From Ornithinimicrobium sp. F0845 (GTDB taxonomy: Bacteria; Actinomycetota; Actinomycetes; Actinomycetales; Dermatophilaceae), in assembly GCF_023015765.1 (NCBI RefSeq), contig NZ_JALKAL010000002.1, positions 345,778 through 409,777 of the forward strand: a stretch of 64,000 nucleotides of DNA. The letters are read 5' to 3'. The notes beneath the pieces were generated by a model that saw only the letters and a program-made list of their open reading frames with translations, was not told the DNA's origin and ran no database searches. This document shows positions 33,779 to 44,415 of this stretch, piece after piece. Within the stretch, counting starts at the first letter, position 1, and every line of letters begins with the position of its first letter. The position numbers and the translations under genes were made by a program.

Positions 33779-36274
33779 TCACTCCTCGGAGTTGCCCGCG
33801 TCGTTGCCACCGGAGTCGTTGCCGCCGCGACCACGGCCACCGCGACGGCGGCGGTTGCGACGCGGCCGGTCCCGACCCTCGGAGTCATCCTCGCCAGCCT
33901 CAGCGGCACCGCCGTCGGCGGGAGCCTCAGCGCCCTCGGGGGCGGCCGGCACGTGCGCCGGAGCCTCCGGGGTGGTCACGGCCTCGTCGATGGCAGGAGC
34001 CTCGGCGGCAACGGTGTCGCCGCCGTCGCCTGCCGCGTCGTCACCGTTGTCGGCGACGACCGCAGCCAGGGAGAGCTTGCCGCGCGGGTCGATCTCCTTG
34101 AGCTCGACCTGGACCTTCTGGCCGACACCCAGCACGTCCTCGACAGCGTCGATGCGCTTGCCGCCGACGAGCTTGCGGATCTCGGAGATGTGCAGCAGCC
34201 CGTCCTTGCCCGGGAGCAGGGAGATGAACGCACCGAAGGTCGTCGTCTTCACGACCGTGCCCAGGAAGCGCTCACCGATCTCCGGCATCTGCGGGTTGGC
34301 GATCGCGTTGACCGCCGCGCGGGCCGCCTCGGCCGACGGGCCGTCGGTCGCACCGATGTAGACGGTGCCGTCGTCCTCGATCGAGATGTCGGCTCCGGTG
34401 TCCTCCTGGATCTGGTTGATCATCTTGCCCTTCGGGCCGATGACCTCACCGATCTTGTCCACCGGGACCTTGACCGCGATGACGCGAGGAGCGTAGGGGC
34501 TCATCTCGTCGGGAGCGTCGATCGCCTCGTTCATCACGTCCAGGATGTGCAGCCGGGCATCGTGGGCCTGCGTCAGCGCACCGGCCAGCACCGAGGCGGG
34601 AATGCCGTCCAGCTTGGTGTCCAGCTGGATCGCGGTGACGAACTCGCGGGTGCCGGCGACCTTGAAGTCCATGTCACCGAAGGCGTCCTCGGCCCCGAGG
34701 ATGTCGGTCAGCGCGGCATACTGCGTCTCACCATCCACGTCCACCGAGACCAGACCCATCGCGATGCCCGCGACCGGCGCACGCAGCGGCACACCCGCGT
34801 TGAGCAGCGACATGGTGGACGCGCAGACCGAGCCCATCGAGGTCGAGCCGTTGGAGCCCAGCGCCTCGGAGACCTGGCGGATCGCGTAGGGGAACTCCTC
34901 GCGGGTCGGCAGCACCGGCATGAGCGCACGCTCGGCGAGCGCACCGTGGCCGATCTCGCGACGCTTCGGGGAGCCCACGCGACCGGTCTCACCGGTGCTG
35001 TAGGGCGGGAAGTTGTAGTTGTGCATGTAGCGCTTGCGGGTCACCGGCGAGAGGGTGTCCAGCTGCTGCTCCATGCGCAGCATGTTGAGCGTGGTGACGC
35101 CCATGATCTGGGTCTCGCCACGCTCGAAGATTGCCGAGCCGTGGGCGCGCGGGATGACCTCGACCTCGGCGCTCAGCGCGCGGATGTCGGCCAGGCCACG
35201 GCCGTCGATGCGGACCTTGTCCTTGATGATCCGCTCGCGGATCAGCTTCTTCTGCACGGCGCGGTAGGCCGCGTCGAGCTCCTTGTCGCGGCCCGCGAAC
35301 GGGGCGTCCGCCTCGACGTCGGAGTCACCGGCAGCGTCCCAGTGCAGACCGAGCAGCGCACCCTTCATCGCCGTCTTGATCTCGGAGATGCGGTCCTCGC
35401 GCTCCTGCTTGCCGGCGATCTGCAGCGCGGAGGTCAGGTCGGTGAGGACCTCTCCCTCGACGGCGGCGTAGGCATCGTCCTCAAAGTCGAGGAAGCGCGG
35501 AAACTCCTGCACCTCCTTGGCCGCGTTGGCGGCCAGCTCGGACTGCGCCTGGCACAGCGTGGCGATGAAGCCCTTGGCGGCCTCCAGGCCCTGGGCGACG
35601 ATCTCCTCGGTCGGAGCGGTCTTGTTCAGGGTCTTGACCAGGTCCCAGGTGGCCTCGGTGGACTCGGCCTCGACCATCATGATCGCGACGTCGTCGCCCA
35701 CGACACGACCGGCGACAACCATGTCGAAGGTCGAGCGCGCGGCGTCGCTGAAGTTGGGGAAGGCGACCCACTGGTCGTCGATCAGGGAGACACGGACACC
35801 ACCGATCGGGCCGCCGAACGGCAGGCCCGAGATCTGGGTGGACAGCGACGCGGCGTTGATCGCCAGGACGTCGTACTGGTGGTCCGGGTTCAGGGACAGC
35901 ACGGTGATGACGACCTGGACCTCGTTGCGCAGGCCCTTGGCGAAGGTCGGGCGCAGCGGCCGGTCGATGAGCCGGCAGGTCAGGATGGCGTCGGTCGAGG
36001 GGCGGCCCTCGCGGCGGAAGAAGCTGCCCGGGATCTTGCCCGCGGCATACATCCTCTCCTCGACGTCCACGGTGAGGGGGAAGAAGTCGAAGTGATCCTT
36101 CGGGTGCTTGCTGGCCGTGGTGGTGGACAGCAGCATGGTGTCGTCATCGAGGTATGCGGTGACGGATCCGCCGGCCTGCTTGGCCAGACGCCCGGTCTCG
36201 AACCGGACGGTGCGGGTGCCGAACGAGCCGTTGTCGATAACGGCCTCGGCGAAGGTGATCTCTGGACCCTCCAT
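33779..36274 (-). CDS. pnp: polyribonucleotide nucleotidyltransferase (PNPase/GPSI)
   Basis: This phosphorolytic 3'-5' exoribonuclease takes part in RNA decay. It has two RNase PH-like domains ([15 protein letters not shown]..., and [25 protein letters not shown] for the second), a KH domain ([21 protein letters not shown]) and an S1 domain ([28 protein letters not shown]). The C-terminus is a long acidic-then-Arg/Gly-rich tail ([14 protein letters not shown]), which may bind RNA or partners. ATG 36274 is chosen because GGAGGA lies 4-5 nt upstream. Length 831 aa. It follows rpsO, the common gene order. Confidence 0.95.
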   Translation of the reverse strand: MEGPEITFAEAVIDNGSFGTRTVRFETGRLAKQAGGSVTAYLDDDTMLLSTTTASKHPKDHFDFFPLTVDVEERMYAAGKIPGSFFRREGRPSTDAILTCRLIDRPLRPTFAKGLRNEVQVVITVLSLNPDHQYDVLAINAASLSTQISGLPFGGPIGGVRVSLIDDQWVAFPNFSDAARSTFDMVVAGRVVGDDVAIMMVEAESTEATWDLVKTLNKTAPTEEIVAQGLEAAKGFIATLCQAQSELAANAAKEVQEFPRFLDFEDDAYAAVEGEVLTDLTSALQIAGKQEREDRISEIKTAMKGALLGLHWDAAGDSDVEADAPFAGRDKELDAAYRAVQKKLIRERIIKDKVRIDGRGLADIRALSAEVEVIPRAHGSAIFERGETQIMGVTTLNMLRMEQQLDTLSPVTRKRYMHNYNFPPYSTGETGRVGSPKRREIGHGALAERALMPVLPTREEFPYAIRQVSEALGSNGSTSMGSVCASTMSLLNAGVPLRAPVAGIAMGLVSVDVDGETQYAALTDILGAEDAFGDMDFKVAGTREFVTAIQLDTKLDGIPASVLAGALTQAHDARLHILDVMNEAIDAPDEMSPYAPRVIAVKVPVDKIGEVIGPKGKMINQIQEDTGADISIEDDGTVYIGATDGPSAEAARAAVNAIANPQMPEIGERFLGTVVKTTTFGAFISLLPGKDGLLHISEIRKLVGGKRIDAVEDVLGVGQKVQVELKEIDPRGKLSLAAVVADNGDDAAGDGGDTVAAEAPAIDEAVTTPEAPAHVPAAPEGAEAPADGGAAEAGEDDSEGRDRPRRNRRRRGGRGRGGNDSGGNDAGNSEE

Positions 36275-36409
36275 CGGGTCCTCCTTTTCTCTCATCCAGC
36301 AGCACGGGGCATCGTCGTTGTGCCCGGCTGTTTCGTGCGCGGCGGGAGCGGTGCCCCCACCGGCGGTGGGACGGACCCACCTGACGGGACGTGCCCGTCA
36401 TACGCAAAA

Positions 36410-36438
36410 GAGCGGCTCCCGGGGTCCGGGAGCCGCTC
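36410..36438 (-). terminator. intrinsic terminator after rpsO
   Basis: A perfect 13-bp stem (36410-36422 with 36426-36438; GAGCGGCTCCCGG and its complement) with a 3-nt loop is followed on the minus strand by TTTT. It sits 12 nt after the rpsO stop, so rpsO transcription is at least partly terminated before pnp. Confidence 0.85.
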
Positions 36439-36450
36439 CCCTGCGAAACT

Positions 36451-36720
36451 TCAGCGGCGCAGGCCGAGGCGCTTGATCAGCGCGCGGTAGCGCTCGACGT
36501 CGGTGTCCTCGAGGTAGCGCAGCAGGCGCTTGCGACGGCCGACGAGCAGCAGCAGGCCACGACGGCTGTGGTGGTCGTGCTTGTGCTGCCGCGAGTGCTC
36601 GGTGAGGTCCTTGATGCGCTGCGTGAGCATCGCGACCTGCACCTCGGGGGACCCGGTGTCACCCTCGACGGTGGCGTACTCCTCCATGATCTGCTTCTTC
36701 ACAGCAGTGTCCAGCCCCAT
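36451..36720 (-). CDS. rpsO: 30S ribosomal protein S15
   Basis: The 89-aa S15 has the full family pattern: [44 protein letters not shown], and [11 protein letters not shown] at the end. It binds 16S rRNA in the platform. The ATG has a good Shine-Dalgarno (AAGGAG, 7-nt spacing). The 150 bp upstream hold its promoter region and no other gene that I can see. Confidence 0.97.
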   Translation of the reverse strand: MGLDTAVKKQIMEEYATVEGDTGSPEVQVAMLTQRIKDLTEHSRQHKHDHHSRRGLLLLVGRRKRLLRYLEDTDVERYRALIKRLGLRR

Positions 36721-36872
36721 GGGCGACTCCTTTTGATCGTTGCGCGGCGCACCTGGGCTTGTCCACCAGGGCTCTCTGGATCCGCGGCCGGTCTGACGGC
36801 AACGACAAGAGTATCAGCGCGCCGACCTCCGGCGTTAATCGCCGAGTGCTGCGGTCGGGGCGGGCGCCCCGC

Positions 36873-37190
36873 TCAGTCCATGCCCAGGACGATCAGCAGC
36901 GCAGCTTCGACGGCACGAAGCTCGGCGGCGTCCAGCCTGCCGGCATACTCCCCCAAACGGACCTCCGGGTCGATCACCGTGAGTTGCTCGACCAGAACCC
37001 GCGTGCGCCGGCCGTCGATCTCGATCTCGGGCCGGAAGCTGGCCTCGCGCCTGCCGGTGGACGTGGGAGCAATGAGCCACGTCGACAGTGGAAGGTCGTC
37101 AGACTGCAACACGACTGCGAAGCGCTCGCCAGCCTGCTCGTGGCCTCGGGGTCCCTTCGGCGCTCGGAGCCTGTAGAGGTCACCACGCAC
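36873..37190 (-). CDS. MazF/PemK-type toxin
   Basis: This 105-aa endoribonuclease toxin has RGDLYRL, GERFAVVLQSDDL, LSTWLIAPTSTGRREASFRPEI and RVLVEQLTVIDPEVRLGEYAGRL, the MazF core. GTG 37190 lies within the antitoxin gene, an 11-nt overlap that couples their translation. The longer upstream open frame is antitoxin sequence in another frame and is not used. Confidence 0.88.
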   Translation of the reverse strand: MRGDLYRLRAPKGPRGHEQAGERFAVVLQSDDLPLSTWLIAPTSTGRREASFRPEIEIDGRRTRVLVEQLTVIDPEVRLGEYAGRLDAAELRAVEAALLIVLGMD

Positions 37191-37410
37191 GGATGGCGTC
37201 CATCTCCTCTGCCAGCTGACGCGAGGCCGCCACGTCCTCAGGATCGTTGCGTAGCGACTCCGCCTCGGCACGGAGCCGTGCCCGGCGCTGGGCCCGGGCG
37301 GCCTCGAGGATCGCGGTCCGGGCGACCTCGGACCGCGACCTGCCCTCGCTGGTCAGTGACGTCAGCGCGCGTTCCACGTCCGGGTCCGTGCGAATTGTCA
37401 GCGTACTCAT
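37180..37410 (-). CDS. ribbon-helix-helix antitoxin of the MazF pair
   Basis: This 76-aa protein has a ribbon-helix-helix N-terminus (STLTIRTDPDVERALTSLTSEGRSRSEVARTAILEA) and a charged C-terminal half that should wrap the toxin. It is first in the operon. TACACT (37418-37423 complement) lies 7 nt before the ATG, so the mRNA is probably leaderless and the antitoxin should autoregulate at this promoter. Confidence 0.87.
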   Translation of the reverse strand: MSTLTIRTDPDVERALTSLTSEGRSRSEVARTAILEAARAQRRARLRAEAESLRNDPEDVAASRQLAEEMDAIRAW

Positions 37411-37496
37411 ACCACGAAGTGTATTACAAGCTGTCGTGCTGACGACTGAGATCTCCCCGCCGGGCACCTCGGCACGACATGCGACAGACTCCAGGT

Positions 37497-38219
37497 ATGA
37501 CGCTCGCCGAGTTCCCCGATGACTGGCAGTCCGCGCTGTGCGTGGTCGCTCACCCCGACGACCTGGAGTACGGCACCGCCGCGGCCGTGGCCGGGTGGAC
37601 CGCCTCCGGGAAGTCGGTCAGCTATCTGCTGGCCACGCGCGGTGAGGCCGGGATCGACGGCATGCCACCCGAGGAGGCGGCGCCGGCCCGCGCCCAGGAG
37701 GAGCGGGACGGCGCGGCCGAGGTCGGCGTCGACCGGGTCGACTTCCTCGACTTCACCGACGGCGTCGTGGAGTACGGCCTGCCCCTCCGCAAGGCCATCG
37801 CGACCCACATCCGTCGCGTCCGCCCCGAGTTGCTGGTGACGGCCACGTTCGAGGAGTTCTTCCCCGGCGGGTTCGTGAACCAGGCCGACCACCGCGCCGT
37901 CGGTCTGGCGGCCCTGGACGCGGTGGCCGACGCGGGCAACCGCTGGATCTTCCGTGAGCTCCTCGATGAGGGGCTCGAACCGTGGGCGGGGATCCGCTAC
38001 GTGGCAATCGCGGCCTCGACCCAGCCGACGCACTTCATCGACGTCACGGCGACCTTCGAGGCGGGCGTGGCCTCCCTCGAGGCGCACCATCTCTACAACG
38101 AGGGTCTTGGCCCGGACTTCCCCCCGCCCCGCGAGCTGCTGAACCAGATCCTGGGGATGGAGCACCTCCGGGACTACGGCGAGAAGGTCTGGGCCGCACA
38201 GGTGATCGACCGTCGCTGA
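37497..38219 (+). CDS. PIG-L/LmbE-family deacetylase
   Basis: This is a zinc-dependent N-acetylglucosaminyl-type deacetylase fold. The metal motif is AHPDDLEYG (about residue 22), with a distal NQADHRAVGLAALDAV supplying the third ligand. Members act in mycothiol synthesis or turnover (MshB, Mca) and on other amides; this 240-aa protein is shorter than MshB, so I do not assign one of those names. ATG 37497 lies 6 nt after CAGACT. It ends beside a repetitive element. Confidence 0.87.
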   Translation: MTLAEFPDDWQSALCVVAHPDDLEYGTAAAVAGWTASGKSVSYLLATRGEAGIDGMPPEEAAPARAQEERDGAAEVGVDRVDFLDFTDGVVEYGLPLRKAIATHIRRVRPELLVTATFEEFFPGGFVNQADHRAVGLAALDAVADAGNRWIFRELLDEGLEPWAGIRYVAIAASTQPTHFIDVTATFEAGVASLEAHHLYNEGLGPDFPPPRELLNQILGMEHLRDYGEKVWAAQVIDRR

Positions 38220-38221
38220 CC

Positions 38222-38275
38222 CATTCTTGGGAAGATAGGTACGCCCTGCGCGCATTCTTGGGAACGTTGTGCACG
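38222..38275. repeat. paired dispersed element, copy A
   Basis: CATTCTTGGGAA occurs at 38222-38233 and 38253-38264 (31-bp period), the second extended by CGTTGTGCACG. The same unit in inverted orientation, again as a tandem pair with 32-bp period, is at 50366-50421. Both sites are intergenic. It looks like a small interspersed repeat family. Confidence 0.6.
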
Positions 38276-38285
38276 CCGGAGCCGA

Positions 38286-39119
38286 TCACGTGCGGCGCTG
38301 GCAGTTGCCGCACCAGAACATGTTCCGACCGGCCACGACGCTGTGCCGCACCCGTGACCCGCACCGCAGGCACGGCTCACCCGTGCGCTGATAGACCGAG
38401 AAGTCACGCGGCACGTCCAGGGTCCGGGGCGCCTCGCCCGCAGCCACCGCGTCCGCAACGTCCTGCAGCACCTCGTCGCGCGTGATGATCCGCCCGGTGC
38501 GCACGCCCCACGGCATGAGCGCCGAGAGGTCCTCCCAGATGGTCTGCCACGTCGCCCGCTTGACCCGCACGCCAGGCGTGGACGGCTTGATCCGGTGCCG
38601 CCACAGCACCTCGCAGCGATAGATGTTGCCCACGCCGGCCAGCACGGTCTGGTCCATGAGCAGCTCGGCGATAGACCGGCGGGAGGCATGGATCTTGGCC
38701 CACGCCCGGTCCGGGTCCGACTCGGGCCGCAGCGGGTCCGGCCCCTGGCGCTCCACCAGTGCGGCGGCCTCCTCGGGGGTCAGCACCTCGCATGCCATCG
38801 GGCCACGGAGATCGGCGACGGTCCGCTCGTCCAGCAGCCGCAGCCGCACGACGCCGGTGACGGGCGGGTCCGGCTGACCCTCCACCGAGGACAGGACGAA
38901 CGTGCCGATCAGCCCCAGGTGGACATAGAGGATCCGCTCCCCCTCGAAGTGCAGGAACAGCAGCTTGCCCCACGCGGACCCGCGCTCCACCACCCGGCCG
39001 TCCAGCAGCGCGGCACCCTCGGCAAAGCGCCCCTGGGGGCTGGTCACCGACGGCGACCCCCCGGCATACGCCTCCTGCAGGTCACCGGCCAGCCGGTGCA
39101 GTGTGTGTCCCTCGGGCAT
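38286..39119 (-). CDS. nei1: Fpg/Nei-family DNA glycosylase (Nei1 type)
   Basis: The start PEGHTLHRLAGDL marks the actinobacterial Nei1 class with catalytic Pro2 and Glu3. An H2TH region is at LLMDQTVLAGVGNIYRCEVLWRH. The zinc finger is CLRCGSRVRHSVVAGRNMFWCGNC. The enzyme removes oxidised pyrimidines and related lesions and nicks the strand. Length 277 aa. It converges with the PIG-L gene and is unlinked to the damage promoter that serves nei2. GACGAT 6 nt before the ATG is a weak -10. Confidence 0.93.
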   Translation of the reverse strand: MPEGHTLHRLAGDLQEAYAGGSPSVTSPQGRFAEGAALLDGRVVERGSAWGKLLFLHFEGERILYVHLGLIGTFVLSSVEGQPDPPVTGVVRLRLLDERTVADLRGPMACEVLTPEEAAALVERQGPDPLRPESDPDRAWAKIHASRRSIAELLMDQTVLAGVGNIYRCEVLWRHRIKPSTPGVRVKRATWQTIWEDLSALMPWGVRTGRIITRDEVLQDVADAVAAGEAPRTLDVPRDFSVYQRTGEPCLRCGSRVRHSVVAGRNMFWCGNCQRRT

Positions 39120-39184
39120 GACGACATCGTCACAGATGGCGTGGGCTGCGCGATCGGCGGTGCCCCTGAGGGATACTGCCGCCC

Positions 39185-41068
39185 ATGACGACCACGGAGG
39201 CGACGCACGCCGACGCCCCGACGGCCGAGCAGACGCCGTGGCTCCTGCGCGACCCGATCCGCACCGGGTTCCTGGCGATCCTGCTGCTGATGGTCGCCGT
39301 CCGTTACAACATCCTGCGCGACAGCTTCTTCATCACCGACGACTTCATGCTGCAGAGCCGGGCGATGGAGCACCCGCTCGGCTGGGACTACCTCACCCGG
39401 GTGCACACCGGCCACTTCGAGCCCGTCGGCTTCGGCTTCATGTGGGTCCTCACCCACCTGGCGCCGTGGAACTGGAGCGCCGCCGTGCTCTGCATGCTGG
39501 TCGCCCAGGTGCTCGTCGCTGTTCTCGTATGGCGAATGCTCACCGAGCTCTTCACCCGGCGGGCGCTGATCCTGGTCCCGTTCGCGTTCTACTGCCTGAC
39601 GCCCCTGACCATGCCCGCCTTCACCTGGCTGTCGGCGGCGATCATCTGGCTGCCGCTGACCGCGGCGCTGGCCGGCGCGGTCGCCAACCACGTCGTCTAC
39701 CTGCGGTCGGGGAGGTGGGAGGACGCGGTCTGGGCGATCTTCTGGTACTGCTTCGGCCTGGCCAGCTTCGAGAAGATCGTCATCTACCTGCCGTTCATCG
39801 CGGTGCTGTCGCTGGCCGTCTCGCCCACCGTGCGGCTGACCGTGCGCGACATCTGGTCGCTGGCGCGCAGGACCTGGCTGGTCTGGGCCGGCTACGCGCT
39901 GGCCAGCGTCGTCTACCTGATCATCTACCTGGACGGGTCCTCCCGTGCCGAGGCGACGGCCGACCTCGTCGTCCCCACCGCCGAGCAGGTCACCGACTTC
40001 GTCTACCTCAGTGTCTTCCGGACGATGATCCCCGGCGCGCTGGGCGGTCCGTGGGACTGGCAGCCGGTCAGCTACGCCGGCGCGATGGTCGACTCACCCC
40101 GGTTCTTCGACTGGGCCTGCTGGATCATCGCCGCGGCCATCGTGGTGGTCTCACTCCTGACCAGGCGTCGGATCGGCAGGGCGTGGATGGCGCTCCTGGT
40201 CTATCTCGGGGGCTCGATCGCGGCCCTGGCGCTGGGCCGGGTCGCGATGAGCGGCTCGATGGCCGCGCTGGAGACCCGCTACCTCGCGGACACCGTGGTG
40301 CCCCTGGTGATCGTGATCGGCATGTGCCTGATGGCCCTGGACGAGGAGAAGGACGCCTGGCTGCCGCAGGGGCGGGTGTGGCTGGCTGCGATCCCCCGGC
40401 AGACCCGGCTCTGGGCCAGCGGCGTGGCCTGCGCGATCTGGCTCGCCCTGGCGCTGCACAGCGCCAACGGCTACGCCATCTTCAGCGCCGCCAACCCCTA
40501 CCAGAGCTTCGTCGAGACGACCGAGGAGTCGGTGCGCGATCTGCCCGAGGGCACGCAGGTCTTCGACACCCAGCTCCCGGTCAGCATCCTCGGTCCGATC
40601 TTCGGGGAGTACAACCTGGTCAGCCGGTTCATCGCGCCGATCGCCCCGCCCGAGCTGCGCCAGGACATGGCGACGCGCGAGGCCTTCACGAACCCGGTGA
40701 TCCTGGGCACCGACGGCACCTTCGTCCCGATGGGCATCGAGGGCTTCGCCTCTCCCCCACCCCTGGAAGGACTCTGCGGCTGGCAACCGGTCGACGGTCG
40801 GATCGCGGTCCCGCTGACCGACACGGCCTTCCCCTGGGACTGGGCCGTGCGGATCGGCTACCTCTCCGGCGGTGAGACCACCGGCACCCTGCGCCTGGGC
40901 AACGCCGCCCAGGAGGTCGAGTTCCACAAGGGCCTCGGCGAGGTGGTCGTGCACCTGGTCGGCGGCGGCTCGGAGATCGTCGTCGACGGCCTCGACCCTG
41001 GCGTCAACGTCTGCATCGGCGACGCCCAGGTCGGCAACCCTGTGCCCAAGCCGGCCGCGACGGAGTAG
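39185..41068 (+). CDS. polytopic membrane protein (GT-C glycosyltransferase-like)
   Basis: This 627-aa protein has about 10-11 membrane helices in the first 440 residues and a soluble C-terminal beta-rich domain (about 450-627). The first extracellular loop after helix 1 has ITDDFMLQSRAMEHPLGWDYL, an acidic pair in the place where GT-C glycosyltransferases carry their catalytic Asp. That suggests, but does not prove, a polyprenyl-phosphate-sugar-dependent transferase. The ATG lies 7 nt after GATACT (39172-39177), a leaderless layout. No cell-wall glycan genes are adjacent. Confidence 0.65.
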   Translation: MTTTEATHADAPTAEQTPWLLRDPIRTGFLAILLLMVAVRYNILRDSFFITDDFMLQSRAMEHPLGWDYLTRVHTGHFEPVGFGFMWVLTHLAPWNWSAAVLCMLVAQVLVAVLVWRMLTELFTRRALILVPFAFYCLTPLTMPAFTWLSAAIIWLPLTAALAGAVANHVVYLRSGRWEDAVWAIFWYCFGLASFEKIVIYLPFIAVLSLAVSPTVRLTVRDIWSLARRTWLVWAGYALASVVYLIIYLDGSSRAEATADLVVPTAEQVTDFVYLSVFRTMIPGALGGPWDWQPVSYAGAMVDSPRFFDWACWIIAAAIVVVSLLTRRRIGRAWMALLVYLGGSIAALALGRVAMSGSMAALETRYLADTVVPLVIVIGMCLMALDEEKDAWLPQGRVWLAAIPRQTRLWASGVACAIWLALALHSANGYAIFSAANPYQSFVETTEESVRDLPEGTQVFDTQLPVSILGPIFGEYNLVSRFIAPIAPPELRQDMATREAFTNPVILGTDGTFVPMGIEGFASPPPLEGLCGWQPVDGRIAVPLTDTAFPWDWAVRIGYLSGGETTGTLRLGNAAQEVEFHKGLGEVVVHLVGGGSEIVVDGLDPGVNVCIGDAQVGNPVPKPAATE

Positions 41069-41161
41069 GGAAGCGCGGTCGACCCACGCGGCACGACCGA
41101 CTCCACAGCTCCACGCCGTGATCCTCTTGACAGTGCGCCCGGCCGGGATGAACAGTGAACC

Positions 41162-41548
41162 GTGGCCCAGAGAGTCTTCCCCATCATCAACTGTGCCGAC
41201 CTGCCGCGGACGCGACAGTGGTACGAGCGCGTCCTGTCCGGTGTCGTCGAGTACCAGTTCCCCGAGTCCGGGGAGCCGCAGTACCTCACGCTCCGCATCG
41301 GCGACGGACAGGTCGCACTCGGCAACGGCACCGCGCCGGCCCTGTACGGCGAGACTCCCCTGCCCGCGAGCGGTCACGCCGTCGACATCTGTGTCTACGT
41401 GCCCGACCTCGACGCGGTGACGTCGGAAGCGGACGCCGACGTGGTCATCCCTCCGGCCGACATGCCCTGGGGAGAACGCGTCAGCTATCTCCGGGACCCC
41501 GAGGGCACGATGCTGCTCGTGATCCAGGAGACGGACAGCAGCTCCTGA
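41162..41548 (+). CDS. VOC-superfamily protein
   Basis: This 128-aa glyoxalase-fold protein reads VFPIINCADLPRTRQWYERVLSGVVEYQ at the first beta-alpha unit and YLRDPEGTMLLVIQE at the last strand. The metal-binding His of classic members is not obvious in the first strand, so binding rather than catalysis is possible. The start is GTG 41162. It converges with ppc. It is unrelated in detail to the VOC protein at 6741-7127. Confidence 0.82.
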   Translation: MAQRVFPIINCADLPRTRQWYERVLSGVVEYQFPESGEPQYLTLRIGDGQVALGNGTAPALYGETPLPASGHAVDICVYVPDLDAVTSEADADVVIPPADMPWGERVSYLRDPEGTMLLVIQETDSSS

Positions 41549-41566
41549 CCACGGGGGACACGTCGG

Positions 41567-44314
41567 TCAGCCGGTGTTGCGTAGTCCGGCCGCGACGCCG
41601 TTGACGGTGATCAGCAGCGCCCGCTGCAGCTGGTCCTCCTCCTCGCTGCCCGCCTCGGGCTCGCGCAGCCGCCGCAGCAGCTCGACCTGCAGGTAGGAGA
41701 TCGGGTCGAGGTACTGGTCCCGCACCGCCAGCGACCGCTTGAGCACCGGCTGGTCGTCGAGCAGGTCCTCCTCCCCCGTCAGCGCCCGCAGTTCGGTCAC
41801 CGTCAGCTCGAACTCCTCCCGGATCGCGTCGAAGAGGTGGCGCAGCTCCTGCGGGACGAGCGTCTCGACATACAGCGCGGCGATGTCCAGGTCGGTCTTG
41901 GCGATGGTCATCTCGACGTTGGAGACCACGGCACGGAAGAAGTGCCAGTGCTCCATCATCTCCCGCAGCGTCTCCCCGTGCCCCGCCTCCCGCGCGGCCC
42001 GCAGACCCGACCCCACGCCATACCACCCGGGGATGATCTGCCGGGTCTGCGTCCAGCCGAAGACCCACGGGATCGCCCGCAGGCCGTCCAGTCCCTTGCC
42101 CGCATCGGGTCGCTTGCTGGGCCGGGACCCGATGTTCAGCGCCCCGAGCTGGTCGACGGGAGTGGCCGCCACGAAGTATGCCGGGAGGTCGGGGTGGTCG
42201 GTCAGCCGCCGGTAGGTCTGGTAGGCCGCCTCGGAGGCGTGGTCCATCACCGCACCCCATCGCTGCAGCTGGTCGGCGGTCGAGCGGGCGTCCCGGTGCA
42301 GGGCCGACGCGCGCAGCACCGCGGCCACGGAGAGCTCGAGGTTCTCCTTGGCCAGGGCCGGCAGAGAGTACTTGTCCGAGATGACCTCGCCCTGCTCGGT
42401 GAACTTGATCTCGCCCTCGAGCACCCCGCGGGGCTGGGCCAGGATCGCCTCGTAGGTCGGGCCGCCGCCCCGGCCGACCGACCCGCCGCGTCCGTGGAAC
42501 AGCCGCAACCGGACATCGTGTTTGGCGGCCACGTCCCGCAGCGCACGCTGCGCCTGGTGGATGCTCCACTGGCTGGTCAGCACGCCGGCCTGCTTGTTGG
42601 AGTCGGAGTAGCCGAGCATCACCTCCTGCACGTCACCGCGCAGCCGGACCAGTTGCCGGTAGGCCGGGGCGCTGAGCAGGGCGTCGACCAGGCCGGCGGC
42701 GCCGCGGAGCTCGTCGACGGTCTCCAACAGCGGCGCGAAGCCGATGTGCGCGAAGGCGTCCTGCCCCTCGGAGGCGCCGTGCACGTCCAGCAGGCCGGCC
42801 TCCCTGGCCAGCACGGCCGCCGCGAGGATGTCGTCCGGTCCCTGGGTCATCGAGACGATGTAGGTCTCGATGACCTCCGGGCCGTAGGTCGCGACGGCGG
42901 TGCGGATCTCGTCGAAGACGGCCAGGGTCTTCGGTCGCGGCGCTGCCGGCGTGAGGAGGGGACGCGGGGAGGCCAGCTCAGCGGCGAGAATGGCCAGGCG
43001 CTCACCCTGGCCCAGCTCGGCATACGGCTTGTACAGCCCGCCCACCGCGTCCAGCATCTCCCCCACGGCCGCGTGGTGGTGCTCGGCGTGCTCCCGGACG
43101 TCGAGGGTCGCCAGGTGCAGACCGGTGCCGGCCAGGGTCTGGCTCACCCGGGCCAGGGCGCCGTCGGCCACGAGCCCGCCGCCGTGCTGCCGCAGGGAGT
43201 CCGCGACCAGGTCGAGGTCGTCGAGCAGCTCGCTGGTGCGGGCGTAGTCGCGGCCCGGCTCGTGCGGCGTCCCTCCGAGCACACGCCGCTGCGTGTTGAG
43301 CAGCTTGGCCTTGATGCAGGTGAGCTTGAGCCGGTAGGGCTCGGCCGCGTTGAGCTCCTTGACCCGCGGGTCCAGACCGGGCAGGTTGTCCAGGTCCTTG
43401 GCCAGGGAGGCCTCCAGCTCCGGCTCGACGTCCACGATCACCGTCGAGCTGGACAGCCGCGAGACGAGCACGTCGACCATGCCCAGCGCCAGCTTGATCG
43501 CGTGCTGGTGCTGGAGCCGGAGCACCTCGGCCGTGGTCTGCGGCGTGACATAGGGGTTGCCGTCCCGGTCCCCGCCGATCCAGGACCCGAAGCGCACGGG
43601 TGGCCGGCGGCGGTCGACCGGGACCTCGTGCTGGGCGAGGAGGTCGCCGAGGTCGCCGAGCAGGTCGGGGACGGTCTCGGCGAGCACCTCGTCCAGGTAG
43701 TACATCGCGTTGCGCGCCTCGTCCATCGGCGTCGGCCGGTTCTGCCGCAGCTCGTCGGTCTGCCAGATCAGGTCGACCAGCTCGGCCAGCCGCCGGTCCT
43801 GTCGGCGCCGCGCGACGGTCTCCGGCTCGGTCGTGGCGGCCAGTTCGTCGCTGAGCCGGCGGATCTTGGTGAGCACCGAGCGACGGCTCGCCTCGGTCGG
43901 GTGCGCGGTGAACACGGGTCGGACGTCGAGCTCCCCCATGGTGTCTCGGAGCAACTCGGCGCCACCGGCCGCCGCGATGTCGGCGACCGCCGTCTCCAGC
44001 CAGCCCTCCCCCTCGGGGCGGTCCGTCAGCGAGCGCACCCGGTGCACCTGCTCGGCGGCGTTGGCCAGATGGAAGTATGCGGCGAACGCGCGCACCAGAT
44101 CCGTCGCCACGTCCAGGGGCAGGCTGCCGAGCAGGTCCCGGACCTCGGCCGCCGCCCCGGGATCGCCGGCCTGGCCGGCCTTGGTCTGCAGCCGCACCTG
44201 CTCCACGCGGTCCAGCAGCTCCTGCCCGTGGTGTCGCACCAGCGACTGGCCGAGCAGGGTGGAGACACGGCGCACGTCCGCGCGCAGTTCAGGGCTGATC
44301 GGGTCCTGGCTCAC
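41567..44314 (-). CDS. ppc: phosphoenolpyruvate carboxylase
   Basis: This 915-aa anaplerotic enzyme forms oxaloacetate from PEP and bicarbonate. The catalytic motifs [15 protein letters not shown] (His near 139), [13 protein letters not shown] and [14 protein letters not shown] are intact, and the protein ends in the invariant NTG. Length is typical. The GTG at 44314 lies 6 nt after TAGGCT (44321-44326 complement). Monocistronic as far as I can see. Confidence 0.97.
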   Translation of the reverse strand: MSQDPISPELRADVRRVSTLLGQSLVRHHGQELLDRVEQVRLQTKAGQAGDPGAAAEVRDLLGSLPLDVATDLVRAFAAYFHLANAAEQVHRVRSLTDRPEGEGWLETAVADIAAAGGAELLRDTMGELDVRPVFTAHPTEASRRSVLTKIRRLSDELAATTEPETVARRRQDRRLAELVDLIWQTDELRQNRPTPMDEARNAMYYLDEVLAETVPDLLGDLGDLLAQHEVPVDRRRPPVRFGSWIGGDRDGNPYVTPQTTAEVLRLQHQHAIKLALGMVDVLVSRLSSSTVIVDVEPELEASLAKDLDNLPGLDPRVKELNAAEPYRLKLTCIKAKLLNTQRRVLGGTPHEPGRDYARTSELLDDLDLVADSLRQHGGGLVADGALARVSQTLAGTGLHLATLDVREHAEHHHAAVGEMLDAVGGLYKPYAELGQGERLAILAAELASPRPLLTPAAPRPKTLAVFDEIRTAVATYGPEVIETYIVSMTQGPDDILAAAVLAREAGLLDVHGASEGQDAFAHIGFAPLLETVDELRGAAGLVDALLSAPAYRQLVRLRGDVQEVMLGYSDSNKQAGVLTSQWSIHQAQRALRDVAAKHDVRLRLFHGRGGSVGRGGGPTYEAILAQPRGVLEGEIKFTEQGEVISDKYSLPALAKENLELSVAAVLRASALHRDARSTADQLQRWGAVMDHASEAAYQTYRRLTDHPDLPAYFVAATPVDQLGALNIGSRPSKRPDAGKGLDGLRAIPWVFGWTQTRQIIPGWYGVGSGLRAAREAGHGETLREMMEHWHFFRAVVSNVEMTIAKTDLDIAALYVETLVPQELRHLFDAIREEFELTVTELRALTGEEDLLDDQPVLKRSLAVRDQYLDPISYLQVELLRRLREPEAGSEEEDQLQRALLITVNGVAAGLRNTG

Positions 44315-44415
44315 ACGCCGAGCCTAACGACCCGAGGTTTCAGGCCGAATAAGCGCACGACCATGAGAGATCTTTCATGAGAATGCCTCTCACTTTGGCC
44401 TGCCACGATGCTGCC

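Noticed and set aside
33608-36490. 960-codon plus-strand frame opposite pnp
   Set aside because: It is a shadow; pnp on the minus strand is unambiguous.
41837-44380. 847-codon plus-strand frame opposite ppc
   Set aside because: It is a shadow; ppc motifs are complete on the minus strand.
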